Source: Candidatus Bathyarchaeota archaeon (GTDB lineage Archaea; Thermoproteota; Bathyarchaeia; 40CM-2-53-6; FEN-987). Taken from it: a stretch of DNA of 10,497 bases. Positions 1 to 6,499 of this stretch are shown piece after piece. Below the pieces are notes generated by a model. It was not told where the DNA came from, did not search any database, and was given only the letters and a program-made list of their open reading frames with translations. Position 1 is the stretch's first letter. Each line of letters starts with the position of its first letter. The stretch is taken from NCBI GenBank assembly GCA_003152955.1, contig PMBQ01000064.1, forward strand, positions 3,972 through 14,468, read 5' to 3'. A program made the position numbers and the translations under genes.

Positions 1-399
1 CAAGAATAGGGGTGTACCCGCAGGAATAGCATCAAGGAGCCTACAACCAACATCCTTAGCTTCTCCCTCAAATAAGGTGACCAATCCACTTTTTGTATAC
101 TGCTCCATATTCCTAGAAAGCTGTGCATAAATATCCGGCCTAACCTCGGCCAAGATGACACGATTAGTAACACCATTCTGGAGATTCGCCTCATGTGCAT
201 AGCGGGCGATGATGAGCGGCGATCCCTCCTCACCGTTGTCGAATAGTCCCGCCCCTGCAAATAGATCTGCGGCTACTGCCCCTTTTCGATAGTGGCGATT
301 CACTTTGTGGAAGTACTCTCGCAAATAGTACTTCAGGATACTGTGTTTCAGATGAGACCAGGATTTGGGCTCCTCGAAGAAATCTTCATTGTCAGCCAT
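1..399 (-). CDS. tcmP: Three-Cys-motif partner protein TcmP, N-terminal part (runs off the left edge)
   Basis: The first 133 residues are visible; the 3' end lies outside the window. The start is ATG at 397-399, with a GAGGT ribosome binding site 6 nt upstream (406-410 on the plus strand). A helical segment near residues 18-35 (HLKHSILKYYLREYF) is followed by DLFAGAGLFDNGEEGSPLI (about 45-63), then an ILAEVRP strand (82-88). This order matches the TcmP family, whose members carry a Rossmann-like, methyltransferase-like fold and are usually encoded beside a Gp37/Gp68-type three-Cys-motif protein. The biochemical role of the family is not established. The gene lies 85 bp downstream of the Type IIG restriction enzyme on the same strand, so co-transcription is likely. 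The partner gene would be expected further left and cannot be seen. Family call fairly secure from the motif; function unknown. Confidence 0.8.
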   Translation of the reverse strand, partial: MADNEDFFEEPKSWSHLKHSILKYYLREYFHKVNRHYRKGAVAADLFAGAGLFDNGEEGSPLIIARYAHEANLQNGVTNRVILAEVRPDIYAQLSRNMEQYTKSGLVTLFEGEAKDVGCRLLDAIPAGTPLFL

Positions 400-488
400 A
401 ACGATACCTCAAAGATTCTGTGAGCAGGTTCAGCACGCTGCATGTTGTTTAGCCGTTCCTTCTCTTCTTCCTGGTCAGATACTCTCAA
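348..488 (-). CDS. Possible small coupled frame between the restriction enzyme and TcmP
   Basis: A TTG codon at 486-488 overlaps the TGA stop of the restriction enzyme (TTGA) and has GAAGGA 5 nt upstream (494-499 on the plus strand). It opens a 46-codon frame. The first half is strongly charged (DQEEEKERLNN), while the last 18 codons overlap the TcmP start in another frame. The frame could be a real small peptide, a device that carries ribosomes from the restriction gene to TcmP, or chance. No family is recognised. Support is only the stop/start overlap and the ribosome-binding-like sequence. Confidence 0.25.
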   Translation of the reverse strand: MRVSDQEEEKERLNNMQRAEPAHRIFEVSLWLTMKISSRSPNPGLI

Positions 489-3340
489 GCGGTTCCTTCC
501 ACAATCTTGATCTCCTCCTCCGTCAACCCGTACAACTCATACACCAGTTGATCAATCTGTTTGTCGGTGGCGTCGATTTGTCGTTGGATAACTGTTTTCT
601 CCCGGTCCGTTCTAGATTTAGCTAGCCCCTCTTGAGATTTCAGCATTGAATCGACCAGTTCAATCAAGAGATCCCGAACGCCCATTTCAGCGCGATTGGA
701 AATGTCTACGGCACGAATTGGCAGACGCTCCAAATAGAACGGTTTGATATTGTAGTCGATAAACGAATTGGCGAAATAGAAGTTCAGCAATGTGGAATTG
801 ACAATCCCCAAGACATAGTGTAAGGGGTGTCCACCTCTCAAGCCAACAATATAGGAATAGTTGTTGAGCGGGTAGTATTCACCGTCAACGTCTAAGGCTC
901 CCACGATCCGACGTGGTAAGCTCAGTTTTCGGATATACTGAATAACAATCTTGGGAACTTGAACTTCGCTTGTCCTGTAGCCTGCAAGAAGCTTCGACCA
1001 CCAAAGGTAGTAACCTTTCCATGAAATGTGATATCTGTGGAGCTCGCCAGTCTTCAGTGCTTTGCAATTGTGTCGTTCCGTCTTCCTCTTTGACACAAAC
1101 TTATTGTTATCGCCGGTTTTGATACCGTAGAGAACTTTGCCAATTTCTGACAAAGCCACTGATCCTTCTCGACATTTGGAGAGAATACTAAGCACCCTAT
1201 CACTACTACGCAGATTGATTACGCTTCCTGCTGAGTCTTCCCATACCCGCTGAGGGATCTCTGAATCGTTGAATGCATTGTAGAAGTTAAGTTGATCTAT
1301 TCGTGTGAGAGGTGATCTTTTCACAACACAATTGGCTTTTGTCCGCTTTGAGAGGAAAAGGAGAATCGGCACTATGTCAGGCGCATCTTTGAAAATGTAT
1401 TTTGACAATTCACATATTTCATCAAATGCTGCATCCCTAAGAAGATACCCTCTTGTTTCTTGGGAATTCTGTACTGCAAGCCAGGTGTTCGGGGTGATGT
1501 AACCAAGGCATCCAGTGGATCCGAGTAGACTGAGCCCCCGCTCCATAAAGAACAGATGTGACTCTGCTTCTCCACGTTTGTTGGCGTACCTTGTTACGAG
1601 ATATTCCTTTTCCTCTTGGGAAATCAGGCTTCCCCAAGGAGGATTCCCAATAACCACATCGAACCCACCTTCAACGGCTGCCTGCTTGAAACCCGACTTC
1701 CAATCGAATACATTGATACGAAGTTTCTCTTCATCATCGAGGAAATTCAGCTGCTTCCCTCCGTAGAAATCCGGCCCAATCAACGAATTCCCACACTTGA
1801 TATTCTCTCCCAAGTCCGGCAGTGCCCTCTCGTGGAACATTTTGAGCTGTTGGTTGATCGATTGCTCGCTCTCCCCTTCCAACACCTTCAGCAGCAGCGA
1901 TAGCTTTGTAACCTCCACAGCCTGCGAATCGATATCCACGCCGTAAATATTGTTGAGCAAAAGTCGCTTCCGCTCTGCAGTTGTTAGCCTCCATTCGCCG
2001 CCCTGAGTCTGAAAGATTACTGTGTTCTTTCCAGTGGAGTGCTTTTCTACACCGTCTTTCACATACCAATCATGGTGCCAATCCAGGAGCGTCTGGTACG
2101 CAACGATCAAGAATGATCCGGAACCACAAGCAGGATCCAACACCCGAAGCTTTGCTGCCTGCTTTGGCGTCATTCCTTCTTCTGCCAGCAATTTCCCGAG
2201 CGTGTTCTTGACGATATACTCCACAATGTATGTCGGAGTGTAATAAACACCACCGGCCTTTTTGACTTCCGGTTTATCTTCAACTTTCGCCTGATGGCCT
2301 TTCGTTAGCCTGATAACTTTCCCCAGGAACTGTTCGTACACCTGGCCCAATATATCAGCCGGCAATACTGAGAACTCATACGGACAGTCTGGATAGTACA
2401 GTCTGCCAATGATATCCTGCAAGACCGAATCATCAATTTGCAGTTTGAGAGTCAGCTCATCTGGCTGTTCAGGCCGTTCTTTTTCCTTCGCAAAGTGAAA
2501 TAGCCCTGAGTTATACTTTTCATCCGCCCTGTAGAAATGCTCGACCAGACGCTTGTATGTCCGCTCACCGTTCACTAGTGCCTGCAGTTGTCCATACGGT
2601 TCAATCCCACGATCTTCACAGATCCTCAAGAAGATGATCCTATCGATCGTGCATTGCACAGCGAAATTCAGTTCATGCTGGGTAAGCTTCGGATTCCTGA
2701 GTGCGATCATTCGCGCCAACTCATCTCTCCAGGCCTCAATTTCTTCGAGGAATGCATCATCAACAGTTGCAGTCCCCTTTTTGCCCTTTGCGGTTTCTGC
2801 ATATTTGTCGAATGATCCACGGAGTATGGATTCGCGGGAAAACACAGAAGCTATTTCATCCCATTTTGTTATGTAATCGGGGTAGGTTAGCAGCTGAACA
2901 CGACCCGTTGATGCCTTGTCGTGTTTCGAGGGTTTAATGCGGCAATCATACACCGATAGCTCCTCGAAATCCGATAGGATACTCAGCGGCAGTTTGGCCG
3001 ACCATGCATAGCGGCGAAGTTGGAAAGCGGGAATGGGATCTGAGGTGATATCAACAGCAGGCTTTTTTGCCTCGACGAAAAACTTCCTGGTGCCTCCAAT
3101 CCGGAAGCAGTAATCAGGGGCTTTCGTTGCTCCGCCGACCGTAATTGAGTCTTCGGAAATCACTTCTTTGTACTGCTCTGCAAACCCCTGCCTGTTCTCT
3201 ACATCCCATCCCAAAGCCCCAAAGAGCGGATTTAGAAACTCCACGCGTAGCTGGGCTTCATTGTAGGCGGACGATCTGTATTGGGCACGGTTGGCATCAA
3301 AGCGGTCGACCAGACGCTTTACATCATCGGGGGCTTGCAT
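485..3340 (-). CDS. Type IIG restriction endonuclease/adenine methyltransferase (Eco57I/TaqI-like, single polypeptide)
   Basis: A protein of 951 residues that cuts and methylates DNA in one chain. Counting from the ATG at 3338-3340, the N-terminal nuclease shows PD at 75-76 and EAK at 90-92 (APDYCFRI, then FFVEAKKP), a PD-(D/E)XK active site. A helical linker leads to the gamma-class N6-adenine methyltransferase: YYTP at 366-369, DPACGSGSF at 402-410 (S-adenosylmethionine binding), YGVDID at about 466-471, and catalytic NPPW at 566-569. The C-terminal third, with YGIKTGDNNKF, resembles the TaqI-type target-recognition domain, and the last 60 residues are coiled-coil-like. The frame stays open to a TTG at 3413-3415, but homologous enzymes begin close to the DxxKRLVDRFDANR segment, so I prefer the ATG, although it lacks a good ribosome binding site. 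All catalytic motifs are intact, so the enzyme is probably active. Its target sequence cannot be read from the protein. No separate methylase or specificity gene adjoins it, as expected for Type IIG. Confidence 0.93.
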   Translation of the reverse strand: MQAPDDVKRLVDRFDANRAQYRSSAYNEAQLRVEFLNPLFGALGWDVENRQGFAEQYKEVISEDSITVGGATKAPDYCFRIGGTRKFFVEAKKPAVDITSDPIPAFQLRRYAWSAKLPLSILSDFEELSVYDCRIKPSKHDKASTGRVQLLTYPDYITKWDEIASVFSRESILRGSFDKYAETAKGKKGTATVDDAFLEEIEAWRDELARMIALRNPKLTQHELNFAVQCTIDRIIFLRICEDRGIEPYGQLQALVNGERTYKRLVEHFYRADEKYNSGLFHFAKEKERPEQPDELTLKLQIDDSVLQDIIGRLYYPDCPYEFSVLPADILGQVYEQFLGKVIRLTKGHQAKVEDKPEVKKAGGVYYTPTYIVEYIVKNTLGKLLAEEGMTPKQAAKLRVLDPACGSGSFLIVAYQTLLDWHHDWYVKDGVEKHSTGKNTVIFQTQGGEWRLTTAERKRLLLNNIYGVDIDSQAVEVTKLSLLLKVLEGESEQSINQQLKMFHERALPDLGENIKCGNSLIGPDFYGGKQLNFLDDEEKLRINVFDWKSGFKQAAVEGGFDVVIGNPPWGSLISQEEKEYLVTRYANKRGEAESHLFFMERGLSLLGSTGCLGYITPNTWLAVQNSQETRGYLLRDAAFDEICELSKYIFKDAPDIVPILLFLSKRTKANCVVKRSPLTRIDQLNFYNAFNDSEIPQRVWEDSAGSVINLRSSDRVLSILSKCREGSVALSEIGKVLYGIKTGDNNKFVSKRKTERHNCKALKTGELHRYHISWKGYYLWWSKLLAGYRTSEVQVPKIVIQYIRKLSLPRRIVGALDVDGEYYPLNNYSYIVGLRGGHPLHYVLGIVNSTLLNFYFANSFIDYNIKPFYLERLPIRAVDISNRAEMGVRDLLIELVDSMLKSQEGLAKSRTDREKTVIQRQIDATDKQIDQLVYELYGLTEEEIKIVEGTA

Positions 3341-3431
3341 AATCGAGGGCGGGGAAGTGGGTTTCGAGAAGAGCTGGATACGAATGAAGTTATGCCCTAC
3401 ATGGGACAAACGCAAACGTGGCCTGGACTCA

Positions 3432-3623
3432 CTACTTTAGCCGCGCCATCTCCTCCTCCATATTCTTGATCTTCTCTCGAATCGGGTCCAGCTGCTACTT
3501 CTGCATCTTTGCCAACTCGGCACCTTTCGTTCCTTTCTCCATCATCGCCAGAATGCTAGCCACTCCCCGATATTCTCTCCGTGCATTTTCCATATCCTGC
3601 TGAATTTCTTCTTTGGTTCTCAT
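3432..3623 (-). pseudogene. Small helical gene interrupted by an in-frame TAG
   Basis: The start is ATG at 3621-3623, with a perfect AAGGAG (3632-3637 on the plus strand) 8 nt upstream and a predicted promoter behind it. The frame gives 42 residues (begins MRTKEEIQQDMENARREY), meets TAG at 3495-3497, then continues in the same frame for 20 codons (QLDPIREKIKNMEEEMARLK) to a second TAG at 3432-3434. Both halves have the same charged, helix-forming, heptad-like composition, so the original gene probably made a 63-residue protein of two helices, and the first TAG is probably a recent nonsense change. The 42-residue product may still be made. It is the first gene of the leftward unit and lies 91 bp upstream of the restriction enzyme ATG. 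I do not recognise the family; an accessory role for the restriction enzyme would be inference. Confidence 0.55.
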
Positions 3624-3647
3624 GGATCAGTCTCCTTCGTCACAAGC

Positions 3648-3676
3648 GAGATACGACATATTTGTCGTATAGTCAA
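3648..3676 (-). promoter_or_regulatory. Predicted leftward promoter for the restriction unit
   Basis: On the minus strand, TTGACT (3671-3676) resembles a -35 box with 5 of 6 consensus bases. It is followed after 17 nt by TATCTC (3648-3653), a weak -10 (3 of 6). It lies directly upstream of the AAGGAG and ATG of the small helical gene. The spacer is almost wholly filled by a palindrome, which suggests that a repressor blocks polymerase here. On the plus strand, the -10-like TATAGT at 3668-3673 overlaps the same elements but has no recognisable -35. Confidence 0.5.
3651..3670. promoter_or_regulatory. Operator-like perfect palindrome in the divergent promoter region
   Basis: ATACGACA and TGTCGTAT form perfect 8-bp arms around a 4-bp TATT centre. 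The site lies between the -35 and -10 of the predicted leftward promoter and overlaps the rightward TATAGT, the geometry of a dimeric repressor operator controlling both directions. No helix-turn-helix gene is in the window, so the binding protein is unknown. I considered BlaI/MecI/CopY-type operators, but their core has a different spacing, so I assign no family. Confidence 0.6.
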
Positions 3677-3699
3677 TATGCCTCCTGAAATATGGCATA
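3677..3699. repeat. Second inverted repeat in the divergent region
   Basis: TATGCC and GGCATA are exact 6-bp arms separated by 11 nt. It abuts the -35 box of the leftward promoter on its upstream side and lies downstream of the rightward -10-like hexamer. It could be an activator site for the leftward unit, a repressor site or hairpin for the rightward transcript, or chance, since short arms of this kind are not rare. Confidence 0.3.
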
Positions 3700-3740
3700 A
3701 GAACGTGGTTCCAAGATTACTTCGACAAGAAGGAGCACTT

Positions 3741-3770
3741 ATGGAGAACAATCGAATGGAGGATTCATGA
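3741..3770 (+). CDS. Nine-codon upstream frame coupled to the clamp-like gene
   Basis: ATG at 3741 is preceded by AAGGAG (3730-3735) at 5-nt spacing and encodes MENNRMEDS. Its TGA (3768-3770) overlaps the ATG of the next gene (3767-3769) as ATGA. The GGAGG that serves the downstream gene (3758-3762) lies inside this frame, so ribosomes translating it would open and reinitiate at the clamp-like gene. The peptide itself need not matter. The signals are well formed, but a frame this short could arise by chance. Confidence 0.4.
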   Translation: MENNRMEDS

Positions 3771-4276
3771 CAATCGATAAGAAGTACAAACTGGAAAAGA
3801 TTGTATCAAGAGATCCATCCAGAGAACATCTTCAAAACATCTGGATCACTAAGCATCATGCATTCGCAACGAATGGAATGATCCTCGCGGCCATCCCAAT
3901 AACTGCAGACAAGGACGATACATCAGGTTGGCTTAGCGGTGATGCACTCAAACTCGCTCGGAAGCAATCATCAACGGACGATATCTGGATCGAACTGAAC
4001 GGCGTGCAGAAACTGCCTGCTGGAACGACACTGCTCAGGCCTGATGATTCGATCAAGTTCCCCAGGGTCGCACCGATCTTGTTGCGGTCCTACAGGCACA
4101 GGAAGTCACAGGTCGCACTGAATGCAAGGCTGCTCAAAGATCTTTCCGATGCATTGGGTACAGAGGAAATCGTTCTTGAAATCGGAAAGTCTTCCGATGA
4201 AGCAGTACTGGTACGTTCGATGTCGAAGGGAAATGACGCACGAGGGTTGATCATGCCGATTCGGATGAACCGATAA
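3767..4276 (+). CDS. Half-size DNA sliding-clamp-like protein (phage/plasmid type)
   Basis: A protein of 169 residues; ATG with GGAGG 4 nt upstream. Residues 33-45 (FATNGMILAAIPI) match the pattern in which clamp domains place an A-T-D/N-G turn before a strand. Residues 116-131 (VALNARLLKDLSDALG) match the helix that opens the last domain of DnaN-type clamps, and the C-terminus GLIMPIRMNR closely resembles the MPMR ending of the beta clamp. A bacterial clamp has about 370 residues in three domains, so this chain has room for little more than one domain, as in the short clamp-like proteins seen in some phages and plasmids. It could bind polymerase or clamp partners, or form a larger ring from small subunits; both are inference. 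It heads the rightward operon, 23 bp before the DUF932 gene. The gene is certain; the clamp relationship is likely but rests on short motifs. Confidence 0.72.
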   Translation: MTIDKKYKLEKIVSRDPSREHLQNIWITKHHAFATNGMILAAIPITADKDDTSGWLSGDALKLARKQSSTDDIWIELNGVQKLPAGTTLLRPDDSIKFPRVAPILLRSYRHRKSQVALNARLLKDLSDALGTEEIVLEIGKSSDEAVLVRSMSKGNDARGLIMPIRMNR

Positions 4277-4299
4277 CAACAACTGGAGGCAATTCATCT

Positions 4300-5277
4300 A
4301 TGGCGCACAATCTGAACATCCGTTCTGATGGCCGAGCAAGCATGATATACGTGAATCAGCCGCCCTGGCATGCCCAAGGTGTGAAACTGCCCAAGCTCGC
4401 AACATCAGCCGAAGTAATGGAACATGCAGGACTCGACTACACGGTCACAAAGCAGCCGCTTTACACACTGGCAGACAAGAAGAGGTTGGTGGAAGTGCCT
4501 GACCATTTCTGCACGATCAGAACCGATACCCATGCCGTGCTTGGTGTGGTTGGTGATCGCTACAGCGTCGTCCACAATACCGATGCCTTCAGCTTCTTTG
4601 ACGCGTTGGTTGGCGAACGGGAAGCGATTTATGAAACGGCCGGCGTGCTTGGGCGCGGCGAACGCATTTGGCTTTTGGCAAAGCTTCCGTCATACATTCG
4701 CGTGGGCAAGAATGATATCGTAAACAAATATCTCATGCTCACGAATGCGCATGACGGTAGTTCGGTTATTCGCTGCAAATTAACTGCAATTAGAATCGTG
4801 TGCAATAATACCCTGTCCGTCGCGTTGGCTGGATCAGAACAGGAAGTCCATGTGCGACATACTCCCAGTGCCGTCGATAAGCTGAGGGAAGCACACAAGA
4901 TTCTTGGATTGACGAACCAGCTGTATGCACAATTGGATACGATCTTCAATCGCATGCAACTCAGGAAGGTCTCCAACAAGGAGCTGCTAGCGTACGTGAA
5001 GCAGCTCGTACCGGATAATCCCCATGCCCAGAAGTTCACAACGCGAACGGAGAACATCCGTGACAAGATTCTGGAGCTGTATGAAACTGGTGCTGGTGCA
5101 GAAATGACAAAAGGCACTGCGTTTGGGTTGGTGAATGCCGTTTCAGAGTTCACTGATCACGTGCAGCACACCGGCAACCCGGAGAAACGCCTCAAGTCTG
5201 TCTGGTTTGGTTCGGGCGCAGATCTGAAAGAGAAAGCATTCCAGCAAGCATTGCAGCTTCTCCGTACTAACCAATAG
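4300..5277 (+). CDS. DUF932 phage/plasmid-like protein (TIGR03299 type)
   Basis: A protein of 325 residues, close to the usual length of the family. ATG follows GGAGG (4285-4289) at 10 nt. Family landmarks occur in order: PPWHAQGVKL (21-30), GDRYSVVHNTDAFSFFDALV (85-104), GRGERIWLLAKLP (118-130), NKYLMLTNAHDGSSVIRCK (142-160), TAIRIVCNNTLSVAL (162-176), and near the end GTAFGLVNAVSEFTDH. DUF932 proteins are common on plasmids, phages and integrative elements next to single-strand-DNA and recombination genes, but their molecular activity is not established. There is no signal peptide or membrane segment, so the protein is cytoplasmic. The gene lies within a same-strand operon and ends in a TAG embedded in a stem-loop. 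Family assignment is confident; role unknown. Confidence 0.93.
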   Translation: MAHNLNIRSDGRASMIYVNQPPWHAQGVKLPKLATSAEVMEHAGLDYTVTKQPLYTLADKKRLVEVPDHFCTIRTDTHAVLGVVGDRYSVVHNTDAFSFFDALVGEREAIYETAGVLGRGERIWLLAKLPSYIRVGKNDIVNKYLMLTNAHDGSSVIRCKLTAIRIVCNNTLSVALAGSEQEVHVRHTPSAVDKLREAHKILGLTNQLYAQLDTIFNRMQLRKVSNKELLAYVKQLVPDNPHAQKFTTRTENIRDKILELYETGAGAEMTKGTAFGLVNAVSEFTDHVQHTGNPEKRLKSVWFGSGADLKEKAFQQALQLLRTNQ

Positions 5278-5305
5278 CCGTCGCCCTACAATCCTACCGG
5301 CGGCT
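5276..5305 (+). terminator. Stem-loop followed by T-rich sequence at the DUF932 stop (possible attenuator)
   Basis: Bases 5276-5283 (AGCCGTCG) pair with 5298-5305 (CGGCGGCT) through 8 pairs, one of them G-T, with a 14-nt loop, followed by GTTTCATTTCT. The stem begins at the last base of the DUF932 stop codon region. The T-tract is interrupted, so this looks like a partial terminator or RNA-stability element inside the operon rather than its end, since the next genes follow closely on the same strand. Confidence 0.4.
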
Positions 5306-5333
5306 GTTTCATTTCTATCATAGGAAAAACCCC

Positions 5334-5405
5334 ATGAGCAAATGTCCTATTGAATCCATTCTGGCTGAACTGTTTAAACTCATCTTTGGGGGCAGACCCC
5401 GATGA
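5334..5405 (+). CDS. 23-residue peptide frame coupled to the Gam/Gp157-like gene
   Basis: ATG at 5334-5336 has AGGAAA about 7 nt upstream. The peptide begins MSKCPIESILAELFKLIFGG and ends in RPR. It is short, amphipathic to hydrophobic, with a basic tail. Its TGA (5403-5405) overlaps the next ATG as ATGA. It fills what would otherwise be an empty gap in a tight operon, and its last codons run through the GGGGG that serves the next gene. It could be a translational-coupling leader or a small functional peptide. No family is recognised. Confidence 0.45.
   Translation: MSKCPIESILAELFKLIFGGRPR
5388..5404 (+). promoter_or_regulatory. GC-only hairpin that can hide the ribosome binding site of the Gam/Gp157-like gene
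   Basis: GGGG (5389-5392) and CCCC (5397-5400) flank a CAGA tetraloop. GGGGG at 5388-5392 is the only ribosome-binding-like sequence for the ATG at 5402, 9 nt away, and would be paired in the hairpin. Ribosomes translating the 23-codon frame would melt it, giving coupled translation. This is read from base pairing only. Confidence 0.35.
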
Positions 5406-5962
5406 ACCCGGTCTTGGATTTCATAGACCAGATCATCCGGGAAGCCGAAGACCGCAAGGACGCGGAACGCGTGGAGATGTCAAAACTCCGGGCCGATGAT
5501 ATGCTGAAGGCGCTTGCTGTGTTGGACAGCCAGATGTCCGATGTGAACAGCCTATGTGATACAAAGATTGTGCGCATCGAGGCCTACAGGCAGGCAGAAC
5601 TTTCTCGGCTGGACAAGAAGAGATCCTGGATCACGTTCAACCTGGACGCCTATATCCGTGAATCAGGTGAAAAGACTATCCGACTTCCGAGCGGAACGAT
5701 CAAGCTTCGTAAGGGCCGCGACAAGATCGTGATCGTTGCGATGGAAACGTTTCTGAAGGTCGCATCTCGCCTGGGATTTCTGAAATCGGTACCGGAATCT
5801 TTTGAGCCAGATCAACAGAAGATCATGGCATATCTGAAACGCACCGGATCTGTACCGGAAGGATGCGAATTCATTCCCGCTGACATCCGGTTCTCGTATA
5901 CCACCACCTTGGAGGAGAAATCAGATGGAGCAAACACAGACGAAACAGAACGGGCGGCCTAA
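5402..5962 (+). CDS. Gam/Gp157-like coiled-coil protein of phage/plasmid type
   Basis: A protein of 186 residues. Residues 8-85 form a long charged helix pair or coiled coil (RIEAYRQAELSRLDKKRSWI and onward). Then comes KTIRLPSGTIKLRKGRDKI (91-109), the conserved pattern KT.xLP.G.xx.R shared by Mu Gam-like host-nuclease inhibitors and the Gp157 family. The C-terminal part (110-170) has alternating helix and strand. Gam-like proteins bind DNA ends and protect them from exonucleases; Gp157-like proteins are less well understood. The neighbours, an OB-fold-like protein downstream and DUF932 upstream, fit a DNA-protection or recombination role. The start is set by the ATGA overlap with the 23-codon frame. 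The downstream gene starts within its last 38 nt. The choice between Gam and Gp157 is uncertain; the coding status is not. Confidence 0.68.
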   Translation: MNPVLDFIDQIIREAEDRKDAERVEMSKLRADDMLKALAVLDSQMSDVNSLCDTKIVRIEAYRQAELSRLDKKRSWITFNLDAYIRESGEKTIRLPSGTIKLRKGRDKIVIVAMETFLKVASRLGFLKSVPESFEPDQQKIMAYLKRTGSVPEGCEFIPADIRFSYTTTLEEKSDGANTDETERAA

Positions 5963-6431
5963 GGTCGATCTCAAAATGGGTGAGTTCGCAACCTTAACGC
6001 TACTGAAGGATAAATGCTATGCTGGAGAATCATCCTTCGGCCAGTATTTCCTCTACAACGTGAGGAACGAAGCAGGCGTTGAGTTGTCCTTTTTCGCGCC
6101 GGCTGATATTCATGCCAGTATTCTCGAGGCCGGATTAAAGACGGGCGATTCGTTCCTGCTTTCAAAGAAGGCTGTGCAGAATGGAAAGAAAGTAGGGGCG
6201 AAGCTGGAATTCGAGGCGGTGAAGAAGCCGGATTCAGTTCAGCCGGAACAACCGGGGAAGAAGGAAGATGTCCGAGTCGAATCTCCTGATGATGGGTTCC
6301 GGCAGTTGATGTATCGTTGCGTTTCTGAGGCTGTGCAGATTGTGAAGGATATCAACACTGTTCCTTGGCAAAATGAGGATATCAGATCGATCGCGCTGAC
6401 CATGTTTATTCAGAGGGCGAAACTGGGCTAG
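5925..6431 (+). CDS. OB-fold-like, probable single-stranded-DNA-binding protein
   Basis: A protein of 168 residues with ATG at 5925, served by GGAGG (5911-5915) 9 nt upstream; the start lies 38 nt inside the preceding gene. Residues 13-100 are predicted to be mostly strands: GEFATLTLLKD, then SFGQYFLYNVRNEAGVELSF, FAPADIHASILEAGLKTGD and KVGAKLEFEAV. This resembles an OB fold with aromatic residues (Y41, F42, Y44, F56, F57) placed as in nucleic-acid binders. A linker rich in P, E, K and D (101-124) leads to a helical tail ending DIRSIALTMFIQRAKLG, a C-terminal pattern I associate with plasmid/phage proteins of this kind. Probable role: coating single-stranded DNA of the element. It is the last gene before the terminator. 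The domain call is from pattern, not alignment. Confidence 0.7.
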   Translation: MEQTQTKQNGRPKVDLKMGEFATLTLLKDKCYAGESSFGQYFLYNVRNEAGVELSFFAPADIHASILEAGLKTGDSFLLSKKAVQNGKKVGAKLEFEAVKKPDSVQPEQPGKKEDVRVESPDDGFRQLMYRCVSEAVQIVKDINTVPWQNEDIRSIALTMFIQRAKLG

Positions 6432-6499
6432 ACGCATCCCCCGTAGGCTTAACTGGGATCAATGAACGAACAGGACCTATTACGTACATAGCTGTTCAT

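Noticed and set aside
3341..3415. N-terminal extension of the restriction enzyme from TTG at 3415.
   Set aside because: The extra 25 residues lie upstream of the conserved start region of the family, and neither start has a clear ribosome binding site; the ATG is preferred.
4629..5153. A 174-codon minus-strand frame opposite the DUF932 gene.
   Set aside because: It lies wholly within a confident coding sequence on the other strand and has the serine-rich composition of a shadow frame.
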